DNA of 64,000 nucleotides, from contig AMFN01000002.1 of assembly GCA_000302695.1 (NCBI GenBank), forward strand, positions 124,001-188,000. The letters run 5' to 3'. Both the position numbers and the translations under genes were made by a program. Below, one piece after another: positions 28,718 to 37,861 of the stretch (its first letter is position 1; each line of letters starts with the position of its first letter). The notes beneath the pieces are model-generated. The model was not told where the DNA came from and made no database searches. It was given only the letters and a program-made list of their open reading frames with translations. Source of the DNA: Enterobacteriaceae bacterium LSJC7. GTDB taxonomy: Bacteria > Pseudomonadota > Gammaproteobacteria > Enterobacterales > Enterobacteriaceae.

Positions 28718-30283
28718 ATGCTCGACACAAACATGAAAACACAGCTCAAGGCCTATCTTGAGAAATTGACCAAACCTGTTGAGTTAATTGCCACGCTGGA
28801 CGACAGCGCTAAATCGGCTGAAATCAGGGATCTGCTGGCAGAAATCGCGGGATTATCCGACAAAGTCTCTTTCACCGAGCGCAACGATTTGCCGGTGCGC
28901 AAACCGTCATTCCTGATTACTAACCCTGGCTCAGAACAGGGTCCGCGTTTTGCCGGCTCCCCGCTCGGCCACGAATTTACCTCACTGGTGCTGGCTCTGC
29001 TGTGGACCGGTGGTCATCCGTCAAAAGAAGCGCAGGAGCTGCTTGAGCAGGTGCGCGATCTCGACGGCGATTTTGAGTTTGAAACTTACTATTCACTGTC
29101 CTGCCACAACTGCCCGGACGTGGTACAGGCGCTGAACCTGATGGCAGTGCTGAACCCGCGCATCAAGCACACGGCAATTGACGGCGGCGTGTACCAGAAC
29201 GAAATCACCGAACGTAACGTCATGGGTGTACCGGCGGTATTCCTGAACGGCAAAGAGTTCGGTCAGGGCCGTATGACGCTGGCTGAAATCGTCGGCAAAG
29301 TGGACTCCGGTGCTGAAAAACGTGCGGCAGAAGCCCTCAACAAACGTGACGCGTTTGACGTGCTGATTGTCGGCTCCGGCCCGGCGGGTGCGGCGGCGGC
29401 GGTGTACTCTGCCCGTAAAGGCATCCGTACTGGTCTGATGGGCGAGCGCTTCGGCGGCCAGGTGCTGGATACCGTAGATATTGAAAACTACATTTCTGTG
29501 CCGAAGACAGAAGGCCAGAAGCTGGCAGGCGCGCTGAAGGCGCATGTGAACGACTACGATGTAGACGTTATCGACACCCAGAGCGCGTCTCGCCTGATCC
29601 CGGCAAGCGTGGAAGGTGGCCTGCATCAGATTGAAACCGCCTCTGGCGCAGTGCTGAAGGCGCGTAGCATCATCATCGCCACAGGTGCCAAATGGCGTAA
29701 TATGGGCGTGCCGGGTGAAAACGAATACCGCACCCGCGGTGTGACCTACTGCCCGCACTGCGACGGCCCGCTGTTTAAAGGCAAGCGCGTTGCGGTTATC
29801 GGCGGCGGTAACTCTGGCGTTGAAGCGGCAATCGATCTGGCGGGCGTGGTTGACCATGTCACGCTGTTGGAATTTGCCCCGGAAATGAAGGCAGACCAGG
29901 TGTTGCAGGATAAAGTCCGCAGCCTGGCGAACGTGGATATTATCCTCAGCGCCCAGACCACCGAAGTGAAGGGTGACGGCCAGAAAGTGACCGGCATTGA
30001 GTATAAAGACCGTATTAGCGGTGATGTGCACAGCCTGGCGCTGTCTGGTATCTTCGTGCAGATTGGTCTGCTGCCGAACACCAACTGGCTGGAAGGTGCA
30101 GTTGAGCGTAACCGTATGGGCGAAATCATGGTCGATGCGCGTTGCGAAACCAGCGTCAAAGGCGTATTCGCCGCAGGCGACTGCACCACCGTACCGTACA
30201 AGCAGATTATCATCGCCACCGGTGAAGGCGCTAAAGCCTCTCTGAGCGCGTTTGATTACCTGATTCGTACCAAAACCGCATAA
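28718..30283 (+). CDS. ahpF: alkyl hydroperoxide reductase flavoprotein subunit AhpF
   Basis: AhpF passes electrons from NADH through FAD and two disulfides to AhpC. The 521-residue protein has an N-terminal tandem thioredoxin-like domain with CHNC near 129, an FAD motif [10 protein letters not shown] near 219, the redox centre CPHC near 345, an NADH motif [10 protein letters not shown] and FAAGDCT near the end. The ATG at 28718 with CAGGGAG upstream gives [17 protein letters not shown] as in E. coli. An in-frame TTG 42 bases earlier is rejected. Confidence 0.96.
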   Translation: MLDTNMKTQLKAYLEKLTKPVELIATLDDSAKSAEIRDLLAEIAGLSDKVSFTERNDLPVRKPSFLITNPGSEQGPRFAGSPLGHEFTSLVLALLWTGGHPSKEAQELLEQVRDLDGDFEFETYYSLSCHNCPDVVQALNLMAVLNPRIKHTAIDGGVYQNEITERNVMGVPAVFLNGKEFGQGRMTLAEIVGKVDSGAEKRAAEALNKRDAFDVLIVGSGPAGAAAAVYSARKGIRTGLMGERFGGQVLDTVDIENYISVPKTEGQKLAGALKAHVNDYDVDVIDTQSASRLIPASVEGGLHQIETASGAVLKARSIIIATGAKWRNMGVPGENEYRTRGVTYCPHCDGPLFKGKRVAVIGGGNSGVEAAIDLAGVVDHVTLLEFAPEMKADQVLQDKVRSLANVDIILSAQTTEVKGDGQKVTGIEYKDRISGDVHSLALSGIFVQIGLLPNTNWLEGAVERNRMGEIMVDARCETSVKGVFAAGDCTTVPYKQIIIATGEGAKASLSAFDYLIRTKTA

Positions 30284-30346
30284 TAAAAAAGAAACCGTCC
30301 AGGCATAAGCCTGATGAACGGGCAAAGACTCGCACTGCAATGTGAT

Positions 30347-30376
30347 GAGGCTACCTTCGGGTAGCCTCTTTTTTTT
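30347..30376 (+). terminator. intrinsic terminator after ahpF
   Basis: GAGGCTACC pairs with GGTAGCCTC around a TTCG tetraloop, followed by eight T. Confidence 0.95.
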
Positions 30377-30395
30377 GCCTGGAATTGGCGTGCCG

Positions 30396-30824
30396 TTAGC
30401 GGATAACGAACACCGGTACGGTAGCGTAGCGAATGACGCTGGCGGCGTTAGAGCCAAGCAGGTGCGTGGTGATGCTGGGGTTTTTTGAGCCAATGATGAT
30501 GACGTCGGCACACAGTTCTTCTGCGGCTTTGTTTACCTCATCACGCATATTGCCAAAGCGGATCATCGTTTTAATGCGCGGCTGAGGCAAGGAGAAGTGC
30601 GCCACCATACTGTCGAGCTTTTCCTGCGCCTCACGGCTCAGGTGCTCTTCCAGGCGCCGTAAATCGGCGGCGAAACCGCGAAACAGCATAGCCGACGACT
30701 GCGGCAGTACGTGCAACAGATGGATAGTGCCATTGCTCTGGGCCAGAAATTCAGCATGGCTGACGGCTTTATCACTCAGCTCCATTTCGAAAACGTCCAC
30801 CGGCATCAGGATCGTGTTGTACAT
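30396..30824 (-). CDS. uspG: universal stress protein UspG
   Basis: This 142-residue universal stress protein of the UspFG type starts [21 protein letters not shown]. It has the ATP-binding pattern [26 protein letters not shown] near 113-136 (G-x2-G-x9-GS variant) and ends VPVFVIR. In E. coli it is induced by starvation and oxidative stress and lies next to ahpF, as here. Confidence 0.93.
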   Translation of the reverse strand: MYNTILMPVDVFEMELSDKAVSHAEFLAQSNGTIHLLHVLPQSSAMLFRGFAADLRRLEEHLSREAQEKLDSMVAHFSLPQPRIKTMIRFGNMRDEVNKAAEELCADVIIIGSKNPSITTHLLGSNAASVIRYATVPVFVIR

Positions 30825-30968
30825 ACAGGGCTTCCTTATGGTTATTGAGAATATCCTTAATAAACCCTGGTTCTTTTATGCATTCAGTTGGAGAGGTAAC
30901 AGAATGTGACACAGGCACTAATGTGAGCCTGGGAGTGTGAGCGGGGCAACGTTTTGACAGATAGATTT

Positions 30969-30990
30969 CAGAGGGCGCGTACGCCCTCTG
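30969..30990 (-). terminator. hairpin after rnk
   Basis: A perfect 9-bp stem (CAGAGGGCG with CGCCCTCTG) with a CGTA loop starts 7 bases beyond the rnk stop. The following T tract on the reverse strand is weak. Confidence 0.55.
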
Positions 30991-30996
30991 TGGCAA

Positions 30997-31407
30997 CTAG
31001 CGGTGATATTCGCCCGCAGCTTCAGGCTGATACTGTAGCTCCAGCACTTCAAGCTGAGTTTCGTGACCGCCAGGCAGCGCCCAGCTGATAGACGCGCCAA
31101 CGCGCAGACCGAGCAGGGCGGCGCCAACCGGTGCCATGACCGACAGCTGGGTGTCGCTGTCGGTAAGCGTTGCAGGATAGACCAGCGTACGTACCCAGGT
31201 TTCGCCGTTGCTGAGATAACGGAATTTCACCCGGCTGTTCATGGTAACCACATCAGCGGGAATATCCTGAGGCGCGAGCGTTTCGGCGCGGTCAAGCTCA
31301 GTATTCAGGGCTTCTGCCACAGGCAGGCTGGCAAACTCAGGGCGTTCCAGCAGCCTGTCCAGGCGCTCTGCATCAAGCTCGTTAATGATAATCGCAGGTC
31401 TGGACAT
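30997..31407 (-). CDS. rnk: nucleoside diphosphate kinase regulator Rnk
   Basis: Rnk is a GreA/GreB-like protein that binds RNA polymerase and affects nucleoside diphosphate kinase levels. The 136-residue product has an N-terminal short coiled coil ([15 protein letters not shown]) and a C-terminal FKBP-like domain with [19 protein letters not shown]. The ATG at 31407 gives [16 protein letters not shown] as in E. coli. An in-frame ATG four codons upstream is less likely. Confidence 0.93.
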   Translation of the reverse strand: MSRPAIIINELDAERLDRLLERPEFASLPVAEALNTELDRAETLAPQDIPADVVTMNSRVKFRYLSNGETWVRTLVYPATLTDSDTQLSVMAPVGAALLGLRVGASISWALPGGHETQLEVLELQYQPEAAGEYHR

Positions 31408-31454
31408 CGTAGACTCCATGTTAATGATGCGGCCTGCGGGCCGCTATGCTTCTC

Positions 31455-31491
31455 CAAAAATAAACCCTCACCGTATCACCGGCGAGGGTTT
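31455..31491 (-). terminator. intrinsic terminator of the GntP-family gene
   Basis: On the reverse strand AAACCCTC and GAGGGTTT form an 8-bp stem with an inner CCG/CGG pairing, followed by ATTTTTGG. It lies about 70 bases after the transporter stop. Confidence 0.75.
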
Positions 31492-31563
31492 AATCACTAT
31501 AGGATGATATCTGGTCAGGAGCGAGGAGGAAAGTGAGTTGTTTCACATTCCTCCCGCAGGACA

Positions 31564-32940
31564 CTAAAGGATCATACTACCAATCAGCGCTAACAGGAAT
31601 GCGATGCCGCCGAGCAGCGTTTCCATCACAGTCCAGGTCTTCAGCGTGGTCTTTTCGTCCATTTCCAGGAAACGACCCACCAGCCAGAAACCAGAGTCGT
31701 TTACGTGGGACAGTACGGTCGCACCACCTGCGATAGCAATAACGATAAAGCACAGGTCGAACTGGTTCAGGCCTGTGGCGGTTTCGACCATCGGTGCCAC
31801 CAGGGCGGCGGTGGTGGTCAGGGCGACCGTTGCCGACCCCTGGGCTACGCGCAGTGCGGTAGAGATAACAAACGCAGCCACAATAATCGGCATGCCGGTG
31901 TCAGTCAGTACGCCTGCCAGTGCATCACCGATGCCGCTGGCGCGCAGAACGCCACCGAACATGCCGCCTGCACCGGTCACCAGAATGATGCCGCAGATTG
32001 GGCCCAGTGCGCCGTCACAGATTTTTTCCAGGTGCTTAGCGGAGTGGCGACCGCTGAAGACCATCAGCGAGAACAGCACAGTAATCAGCAGAGCAACCGG
32101 CGTTTTACCCAGCATACGCAGGAAGTTGACGACGGTGTTGTCACCGGATACGGCACCCATCACGATGGCGGTATTCAGACCGGTATCGAGGAAGATAAGC
32201 ACCAGCGGCAGCAGCAGAATGGTCATTACCATGCCAAAAGACGGCGGCTGATGATTCGGATCGGCTTCGACGTCGCCCAGGAAAGAGCTTGGCAGCTTAA
32301 CGTCGAATTTCTTACCCGCATACAGGCCGTAGAGATAAGCACCGATGTACCAGGTCGGGATGGCGATGATAAGGCCAACCACCACCAGCAGACCGATGTT
32401 AGCACCGAGCAGTTCTGCGGCGGCAACCGGACCCGGATGCGGTGGAACCAGTGCATGCATGACCGCAAACGCACCCGCTGCCGGCAGCGCATACTTAAGC
32501 GTGGAGCCACCAAACTGTTTCGCGACGCTGAAAATAATTGGCAGCATCACCACCAGACCGGCATCAAAGAAAATCGGGAAGCCGAAAAGCAGTGAGGCAA
32601 TACCCAGCGCCAGCGGCGCACGATGTGAGCCAAATTTGTTGATGAGTGTATCGGCCAGTACTTTTGCGCCGCCGGAGACTTCCAGCAGGCGGCCAATCAT
32701 GGCACCAAGACCCACCAGCAGCGCAACGCCTGCCAGCGTACTGCCAAAGCCGGTCAGCAGCGTTGGTACGACCTTGTCAAACGGGACTTTTGTTACCAGC
32801 GCAACCACGATACTTACTACCGTCAGCGCCAGAAACGCGTGAATTTTAAAGCGCATAATCAGCACCAGCAGCAGAGCGACTGCCCCTGCGGCAATACCGA
32901 GCAGTGTGCCGGCACCGTATGCGTATGTAACTTCCGTCAT
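31564..32940 (-). CDS. GntP-family gluconate:proton symporter
   Basis: The 458-residue inner-membrane protein has about twelve to fourteen hydrophobic segments and GntP-family motifs. These are GLGAMIGRLLEVSGGA near 77, LFGFPIFFDAGLVVMLPI near 118, HALVPPHPGPVAAAELLGA near 161 and VLSHVNDSGFWLVG near 408. Members carry gluconate, idonate, fructuronate or D-serine. The two GntR-like operators directly upstream argue for gluconate. No gntK or gntR lies in the window. I do not assign gntT, gntU or gntP because the paralogue cannot be decided by eye. Confidence 0.87.
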   Translation of the reverse strand: MTEVTYAYGAGTLLGIAAGAVALLLVLIMRFKIHAFLALTVVSIVVALVTKVPFDKVVPTLLTGFGSTLAGVALLVGLGAMIGRLLEVSGGAKVLADTLINKFGSHRAPLALGIASLLFGFPIFFDAGLVVMLPIIFSVAKQFGGSTLKYALPAAGAFAVMHALVPPHPGPVAAAELLGANIGLLVVVGLIIAIPTWYIGAYLYGLYAGKKFDVKLPSSFLGDVEADPNHQPPSFGMVMTILLLPLVLIFLDTGLNTAIVMGAVSGDNTVVNFLRMLGKTPVALLITVLFSLMVFSGRHSAKHLEKICDGALGPICGIILVTGAGGMFGGVLRASGIGDALAGVLTDTGMPIIVAAFVISTALRVAQGSATVALTTTAALVAPMVETATGLNQFDLCFIVIAIAGGATVLSHVNDSGFWLVGRFLEMDEKTTLKTWTVMETLLGGIAFLLALIGSMIL

Positions 32941-32992
32941 GTCATCTACCTCTGTTCTTTTATCACGGACTCGGCTTGAATACCCATCCGTG

Positions 32993-33022
32993 CTGATACC
33001 GGTAACATGATACTGGTAACAT
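32993..33022 (-). promoter_or_regulatory. two tandem GntR-type operators
   Basis: CTGATACCGGTAACAT (32993-33008) and ATGATACTGGTAACAT (33007-33022) each match 14 of 16 bases of the GntR operator ATGTTACCGGTAACAT. They overlap by two bases and sit 53-82 bp before the transporter start, where a repressor could block the promoter. Confidence 0.75.
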
Positions 33023-33412
33023 CAACGGTGTGGTTATAAGAATTGGTACTGTGTTTAACATTTTGAGAGCAGCCTCAAACATTCGAAATAAAATCCCCGC
33101 TCCTTAGCTGACGTCATGCGTCTCGTTCTCATGTATGCCTGAAAAATTGCGCTCAGATGCCCGGTAAATACTGTCCTGAAGCCACCTGCGCGCACGTGCG
33201 ACGCTCACGCAACAAACTTCAGTACTCAGTACACCGATTGTCTGCAACAAGAGTGTAGGAGCTACTTTGCCATCTGGTGCAAAACGGTTACAGAAGGGTG
33301 ATGTCAGCGCTATTTATTGTGCTGCGTGGGTAGCGGGGAGGCAGGGAAGATATGACAGGCGTTATTCCTGCCGCAATGGCCCGCCTGGTGGCAGGCGAGC
33401 CTCCGGGTGTGG
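33023..33412. other. 390-bp gap without a recognisable gene
   Basis: The segment joins the gluconate transporter promoter to the 3' end of a small reverse-strand gene. Short frames exist on both strands, but none has a ribosome binding site. No clear terminator or repeat was seen. Confidence 0.4.
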
Positions 33413-33568
33413 TTAACGTACAGTGTTCGCAAACGGCTGTAAAAGCTCGCGTAACCGCAGTTCACGCTGTTCAGGTGCCAGCCACAGCCAGCCGGGAAGC
33501 GTGGCCGGGCGCGGCTGAGCGTCAAACAGTGCACGCAGGCTGTTAATATAATATTCGGTGTTGTACAT
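33413..33568 (-). CDS. 51-residue hypothetical protein
   Basis: I do not recognise this family. The ATG at 33568 is preceded by ACAGGAGGACACC, a near-ideal ribosome binding site with a 5-base spacer, which is the main support. The product begins MYNTEYYINSLRALFDA, continues with a Pro-rich RPATLPGWLWL and ends with a charged helix EQRELRLRELLQPF. It has no signal peptide and no membrane segment. It lies alone between the gluconate transporter and rna. A longer in-frame start 93 bases upstream has no such signal. Confidence 0.6.
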   Translation of the reverse strand: MYNTEYYINSLRALFDAQPRPATLPGWLWLAPEQRELRLRELLQPFANTVR

Positions 33569-33723
33569 GGTGTCCTCCTGTCGGCTACAGGAGAAAGTGT
33601 GACAGATAAATACGGAACAAAAAGTGAAGTGATTATTTTTTGTCTTCAGGTTTTGGTGCAATCGGCGGTACGACAGCGCGCATCAGGCAGTGAAGTACGT
33701 CATTTGGCGGCTGGGCAGATATG

Positions 33724-33749
33724 AAAAAAGGCGCAGTGGCTGCGCCTTT
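33724..33749 (-). terminator. intrinsic terminator of rna
   Basis: AAAGGCGCAG and CTGCGCCTTT form a 10-bp stem with a TGG loop. On the reverse strand it runs into six T. It begins 16 bases after the rna stop. Confidence 0.92.
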
Positions 33750-33764
33750 GTGCCCGATGCCTGC

Positions 33765-34565
33765 TCAGTACCCTACGGCATCCAGGCGGAAATTTTTATT
33801 ACAGTTACCCGGGTGCGACTGCGCGAGGAAAGACGCCGCACTGAGCGGGGCATTAATCTGCTCAGCCTTGAGGTTAATTTGCATCTCGGTTAAATAAGCG
33901 GGGTTGCCGTGGCAGGTGAGCTTCACAGCCTTCACGCTGTTGCGACCCCACGTTTTTTCCAGCGCACGGTTAAAGTCGCTACGGCTGATCGTTTCACCGT
34001 AATTTGCCGCCAGGAAGCGACCCAGCTCGCTTTGCCTGACTTCCTGGTTCAGGCGAATCAGGGTACTGGACCAGGCGTTCGGGTCAAAACCAAAGCACGC
34101 ACCGTGCTTGGCGTACTCATAGCGCTCAAGGCAGGAGTTACCGCCCGCACCGGGCATGGCAGCGTTGAGCTTATCGGCAAGGTCTGTGCTGATGCCCGTC
34201 TGCGGTAGCGCACATTTACGCGCGCTTTGGGCTTCAGGCAGGTTCGGAATAGGGCGCGTGGCACAGCCATAGCGCATCCAGCGCTTGTTATCCACGCCGC
34301 GGGCAGCGATGGATTTCGGCAGGCCCGGCCACAGGCCGTGGATGGTCAACATCTCGGTTTTATCCGCCGTGGCCTGCTGTAGACGGCACTCTGTCGGGAC
34401 CTTACGTCCGCGCTCCTTCATACTCTGGCAGAAGCCACTTTGCCATGAGAGCGCCAGCACGTAATTGTCAAAATCATCATATTGCGTTGCCACCAGCGTA
34501 TTAGCGGTGGCGCTTGTGCCGCCAAGGGCAGTAAAGAGTAATGCGCAGGCAATCCTGGTTTTCAT
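33765..34565 (-). CDS. rna: periplasmic ribonuclease I (RNase T2 family)
   Basis: RNase I cleaves RNA between any nucleotides in the periplasm. The 266-residue protein has a signal peptide ending near SATA, then the two RNase T2 active-site blocks, MLTIHGLWPGLP near 87 and YEYAKHGACFG near 155, both with the catalytic His. Several Cys should form disulfides. The ATG at 34565 gives MKTRIACALLFTALGG; an upstream in-frame start would spoil the signal peptide. E. coli RNase I has 268 residues. Confidence 0.94.
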   Translation of the reverse strand: MKTRIACALLFTALGGTSATANTLVATQYDDFDNYVLALSWQSGFCQSMKERGRKVPTECRLQQATADKTEMLTIHGLWPGLPKSIAARGVDNKRWMRYGCATRPIPNLPEAQSARKCALPQTGISTDLADKLNAAMPGAGGNSCLERYEYAKHGACFGFDPNAWSSTLIRLNQEVRQSELGRFLAANYGETISRSDFNRALEKTWGRNSVKAVKLTCHGNPAYLTEMQINLKAEQINAPLSAASFLAQSHPGNCNKNFRLDAVGY

Positions 34566-34607
34566 TAACCGTTCCGTCAGTGGTAAGCAAGTGGTGCTAT
34601 TTAACCA

Positions 34608-34633
34608 CAAAAAAAGCCCCGTGAAGGGGCTTT
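34608..34633 (-). terminator. intrinsic terminator of dcuC
   Basis: AAAGCCCC pairs with GGGGCTTT around a GTGAA loop and is followed by seven T on the reverse strand. It lies about 25 bases after the dcuC stop. Confidence 0.93.
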
Positions 34634-34656
34634 CTCATTGGTGCAGGAGAGCGGTA

Positions 34657-36021
34657 TCAGCCGGAAGGTAGCAGAACTTCTGTTGCCAGAATCACTACAA
34701 CCAGGCCGACGATGACCGGCACAGAGGTGCGTTTAACCACCTCAAAAGGCGAGATTTTTGCCATTCCTGCCACTGCGACCACCACACCGGATACCGGCGA
34801 AATGGTGCGTCCCAGGTTGGAGGCCTGTAGCATGGGGATAACCAGATAGCCTGGGTTAACCCCTGACTGGGCGGCAAGTTTCGGAATAAGCTCGGCAAAG
34901 GCATAAAACGGTGCATTGCCCGAGCCGGTCGTCATTGCTGCCAGCATGGTAAGCACGACCAGTACCAGCATCAGGATAATGCTTGCTGAGCCAAACGAGG
35001 TGGCAATCGAAATCAGGCTCTGAATGAAGCCAACGGTGCTCAGGCCCTGGGCGAAGACCCCGGCGGCAACCAGCAGCATAACCACGCTCACAAAGGCGTC
35101 TGCCATGCCGCGATAGGCCACTTCGAGGCCATCAAACACTTTGCGTGTATTGAAGCCGCGCAGAAACTCCATCACCGCCATCAGCAGGAAACAGATAACC
35201 AGAATGGTAATGATGTGCAGCTGCGGACCCCATTTACCGTCGAATATCAGCACGCCGATAATCGGTGAAAACGGCATAATGGCGTAAAATGCCGGGGCGC
35301 TGGTCTGGATTTCGCTAACGTCGAGCATTTCGTGGCTGACGTGCTCTTTCTTATCAAGCCAGCGCTGCCAGAAAAAGTGGGCGATCCCCATGCAAATAAT
35401 GGCGGCAATAGAGATAGGTAACGTGGTTTTAAAGGCAAAATCCACCAGCGGCATCTCGGCTACCTGGGCTGCCAGTACCACATCGCCAGAGGTGGGGGCC
35501 AGAATAATAGCCGCCGGGGAGGCACAGATAGCGGCAGCGGCACCGCGGCTGATGCCAACGTTAACCATCACCGGAAAGAGCGTGGCCATCAGCAGTACGC
35601 CAAGTCCCGCAGCGGATGAAACCGCAAGCGACATCAGACAGGCCAGGAAATAGGCCATTACCATCAGCAGATAGGGCGAGTTGATGTATTGCAGCGGTTT
35701 TGAGGCCAGTTTTACCACCATGTCGTTGGCGCCGACGTGGGTCATATAGGCGGCGAAACCACACAGCATCATGATCATCATGCCCAGGTCGCCGCCGCGA
35801 CTCATGAGCAGGATTTTCACGTATTCCGGGATGTCGGTGACGAAGTGCCCGGTGCTTTGCGAACTGGCCGGAAGAATAGCATGGCCCATAAACGCACTAA
35901 TAATAAGCAGAGCCAAGCCGCCGACAAACAAGACGCCGGTTGCGGAATAGCCTTTGATGATGTAGCGCGCTACACCGGCAGTGACCACTGCGCCAATAAA
36001 TAACTCTAAAAATGTCAGCAT
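34657..36021 (-). CDS. dcuC: C4-dicarboxylate transporter DcuC
   Basis: DcuC is an inner-membrane carrier for succinate efflux and C4-dicarboxylate exchange during fermentation. The 454-residue protein has about twelve membrane segments and matches E. coli DcuC (461 residues), for example LMSRGGDLGMMIMMLCGFAAYMTH near 77, ASPAAIILAPTSGDVVLAAQ near 165 and TTGSGNAPFYAFAELIPKLA near 368. The ATG at 36021 follows a GGGGG ribosome binding site and gives MLTFLELFIGA. The longer frame up to 36111 is not used. In E. coli dpiA-dpiB and cit genes separate it from rna. Confidence 0.93.
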   Translation of the reverse strand: MLTFLELFIGAVVTAGVARYIIKGYSATGVLFVGGLALLIISAFMGHAILPASSQSTGHFVTDIPEYVKILLMSRGGDLGMMIMMLCGFAAYMTHVGANDMVVKLASKPLQYINSPYLLMVMAYFLACLMSLAVSSAAGLGVLLMATLFPVMVNVGISRGAAAAICASPAAIILAPTSGDVVLAAQVAEMPLVDFAFKTTLPISIAAIICMGIAHFFWQRWLDKKEHVSHEMLDVSEIQTSAPAFYAIMPFSPIIGVLIFDGKWGPQLHIITILVICFLLMAVMEFLRGFNTRKVFDGLEVAYRGMADAFVSVVMLLVAAGVFAQGLSTVGFIQSLISIATSFGSASIILMLVLVVLTMLAAMTTGSGNAPFYAFAELIPKLAAQSGVNPGYLVIPMLQASNLGRTISPVSGVVVAVAGMAKISPFEVVKRTSVPVIVGLVVVILATEVLLPSG

Positions 36022-36636
36022 TAAGCCCCCTGTTACGCCGAAGAGTTCGGCACAACCGTGTGCAGATAAATAGTCAGGCAACAAATAAGTGAAATAAAAA
36101 AGCAGAATCAAGGCGGTATTCGACAGGCGAAACGCAATTCCGCTGGCCGCTTTGCGCCTGTTATACAGGCAACTGCCAGCGGCTGTGACATTCTGACGGG
36201 CTTAACAAAAAATGCAAACCGCTTTTTTAACCCGTAATGTTTATATTAAGAAAGCAAATTGTAGGTAAAATGTTTTATTACATGAAATCGATCCATGGAG
36301 GGAATGAAATTATGATAAGTAAATGCTTAATGCCATTCCTTATACCAGCATGGCTGATAGCGTTGATAACAATGGCTCGTTGTTTCCCTTAATGACGAGA
36401 CAGGGTTTATGCCATCCTGCTGAAGGTAAAAACCTTATTAATAAAATGGTTAATGGTATTACCCCGCTTTTCATGGGGTTAGTCAGTGCGGTCATGCTAC
36501 GCTAAAAATTAGGATATTTATCGGCCTGTGTTTATGGAGTAAACCTGCCAGAAAAAGGCATAATATGCTTCTGTCTGGGTGGAGCCTCATTGAGCTTTGA
36601 TTAAGCTGTTAGCATGTAATTTATGGGTCAGGATTT
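36022..36636. other. 615-bp gap between dcuC and pagP
   Basis: The region is AT-rich and must hold the divergent promoters of dcuC and pagP. I found no credible gene. A TGTTTA motif at about 36530 resembles half a PhoP box, but the second half at the required spacing is missing, so PhoP control of pagP cannot be shown. A weak ACCCC/GGGGT hairpin lies near 36461-36480. Confidence 0.4.
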
Positions 36637-36639
36637 GTG

Positions 36640-37230
36640 ATGATGGTAGTAAAAAACGTGAGAACACTGAATAAGTATTTCGTTATTTTGACTGTTTTAG
36701 TCACCCAATGGTTTATGTCTTCTGCTGCACTTGCCGCCAGCGGTGAGGAAAAAGGCTGGTTTTCCACCTTTACCGATAATGTGGCAAAGACATGGAACGA
36801 GCCACAGCATGTCGATGTGTATATACCGGCAATCACCTGGCATGCACGCTTTGCCTACGATAAAGATAAAACGGACGAATACAATGAGCGTCCGTGGGGT
36901 GCCGGTATTGGTCAGTCGCGTTGGGATGAAAAAGGCAACTGGCACGGGCTTTATGTAATGGCCTTTAAAGACTCTTACAACAAATGGGAACCGTTTGCCG
37001 GTTACGGCTGGGAAGCGACCTGGCGTCCACTGCCGGATGACAATTTCCGCCTTGGCCTTGGCTACACTGCCGGGGTGACGGCGCGCGATAACTGGAAGTA
37101 CATTCCCATTCCTGCGGTACTGCCGTTGGCATCTATCGGCTATGGCCCGGCAACGTTCCAGATGACCTACATCCCTGGAACCTACAATAACGGTAATGTT
37201 TACTTTGCCTGGCTGCGCGTCCAGTTTTGA
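36640..37230 (+). CDS. pagP: lipid A palmitoyltransferase PagP
   Basis: PagP is an outer-membrane beta-barrel enzyme that transfers palmitate from phospholipid to lipid A. The product of about 196 residues has a signal peptide ending near SSAALAA, an amphipathic helix ([13 protein letters not shown]), then the barrel. Key residues His ([10 protein letters not shown]) and Asp-Ser ([12 protein letters not shown]) are conserved, and it ends in aromatic WLRVQF. Start codons GTG 36637, ATG 36640 and ATG 36643 are all possible. I chose 36640 for its spacing from AGGA. Confidence 0.94.
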   Translation: MMVVKNVRTLNKYFVILTVLVTQWFMSSAALAASGEEKGWFSTFTDNVAKTWNEPQHVDVYIPAITWHARFAYDKDKTDEYNERPWGAGIGQSRWDEKGNWHGLYVMAFKDSYNKWEPFAGYGWEATWRPLPDDNFRLGLGYTAGVTARDNWKYIPIPAVLPLASIGYGPATFQMTYIPGTYNNGNVYFAWLRVQF

Positions 37231-37417
37231 GGTTGAATATTTTTTGAACGGTGCTTTGTGCCGACTCTTTGAAAAATAAGGCGTAAATCACGCTGTAAAA
37301 AAAAGTTGGCGATAATTATCACTTTTTAGCAAAGTTCGACTGGACAAAAGCCACCACAATTGATGTACTGATGTCCGACACAGCATTTGTGTCGTTTTTC
37401 ATGTAAAGGTAATATTG

Positions 37418-37627
37418 ATGTCTAAGATTAAAGGTAACGTTAAGTGGTTTAATGAGTCCAAAGGTTTCGGCTTCATTACTCCGGAAGATGGCAGCAAAGA
37501 CGTGTTCGTACACTTCTCTGCGATCCAGAGCAATGGTTTCAAAACCCTGGCTGAAGGCCAGCGCGTTGAGTTTGAAATCACTAACGGTGCCAAAGGCCCT
37601 TCTGCTGCTAACGTGATCGCTATCTAA
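37418..37627 (+). CDS. cspE: cold-shock-family protein CspE
   Basis: This 69-residue OB-fold RNA chaperone and antiterminator binds single-stranded nucleic acid through KGFGFI (RNP1) and VFVHF (RNP2). The sequence [19 protein letters not shown] and the position between pagP and crcB identify CspE rather than CspA. The ATG at 37418 follows AAAGGT. CspE is expressed at normal temperature in E. coli. Confidence 0.96.
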   Translation: MSKIKGNVKWFNESKGFGFITPEDGSKDVFVHFSAIQSNGFKTLAEGQRVEFEITNGAKGPSAANVIAI

Positions 37628-37646
37628 TCTGCAGCAAGTGTTAAAA

Positions 37647-37674
37647 AACCCACCCGACAGGGCGGGTTTTTTTA
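37647..37674 (+). terminator. intrinsic terminator after cspE
   Basis: AACCC-A-CCC pairs with GGG-C-GGGTT, with one mismatch and a GACA loop, followed by seven T. Confidence 0.92.
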
Positions 37675-37699
37675 TGTCCGCAATTCGGCTGTCGCCGCC

Positions 37700-37801
37700 T
37701 CATTCCCAACTGATAAACCAGCCGTGCAGAAATGCCGCCACAATCAGCACGCACAACAGCAACGATATCCAACCCTGACGCTTTTGCAGAAAGTTTTTCA
37801 T
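37700..37801 (-). CDS. 33-residue single-pass membrane peptide
   Basis: I do not recognise this peptide. The ATG at 37801 is preceded by AAAGGAGAATGACA, a strong ribosome binding site. The product has a basic N-terminus (MKNFLQKRQGW), about 17 hydrophobic residues (ISLLLCVLIVAAFLHGW) and a short acidic end, as in small inner-membrane proteins. It lies between the cspE terminator and the crcB stop, on the crcB strand, 60 bases downstream of crcB, so it could be read from the crcB transcript. A type I toxin-like peptide is an alternative, but no antisense RNA was identified. Confidence 0.65.
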   Translation of the reverse strand: MKNFLQKRQGWISLLLCVLIVAAFLHGWFISWE

Positions 37802-37861
37802 TGTCATTCTCCTTTTACCTGGTGGAGTCTGGCAACAAAACCTTAAGCGAGAATTAAGATG

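Noticed and set aside
29093-30511. 472-codon reverse-strand frame over ahpF
   Set aside because: It is the antisense shadow of a strongly conserved gene. Its product has no recognisable domain and no ribosome binding site.
31705-32595. 296-codon forward frame over the gluconate transporter
   Set aside because: Antisense shadow with a very low hydrophobic content and no plausible start signal.
36323-36505. 60-codon frame upstream of pagP
   Set aside because: No ribosome binding site. It lies in an AT-rich promoter region.
36525-36545. PhoP box upstream of pagP
   Set aside because: Only one half-site is present. The second repeat is inverted, while a PhoP box needs a direct repeat at 5-base spacing.
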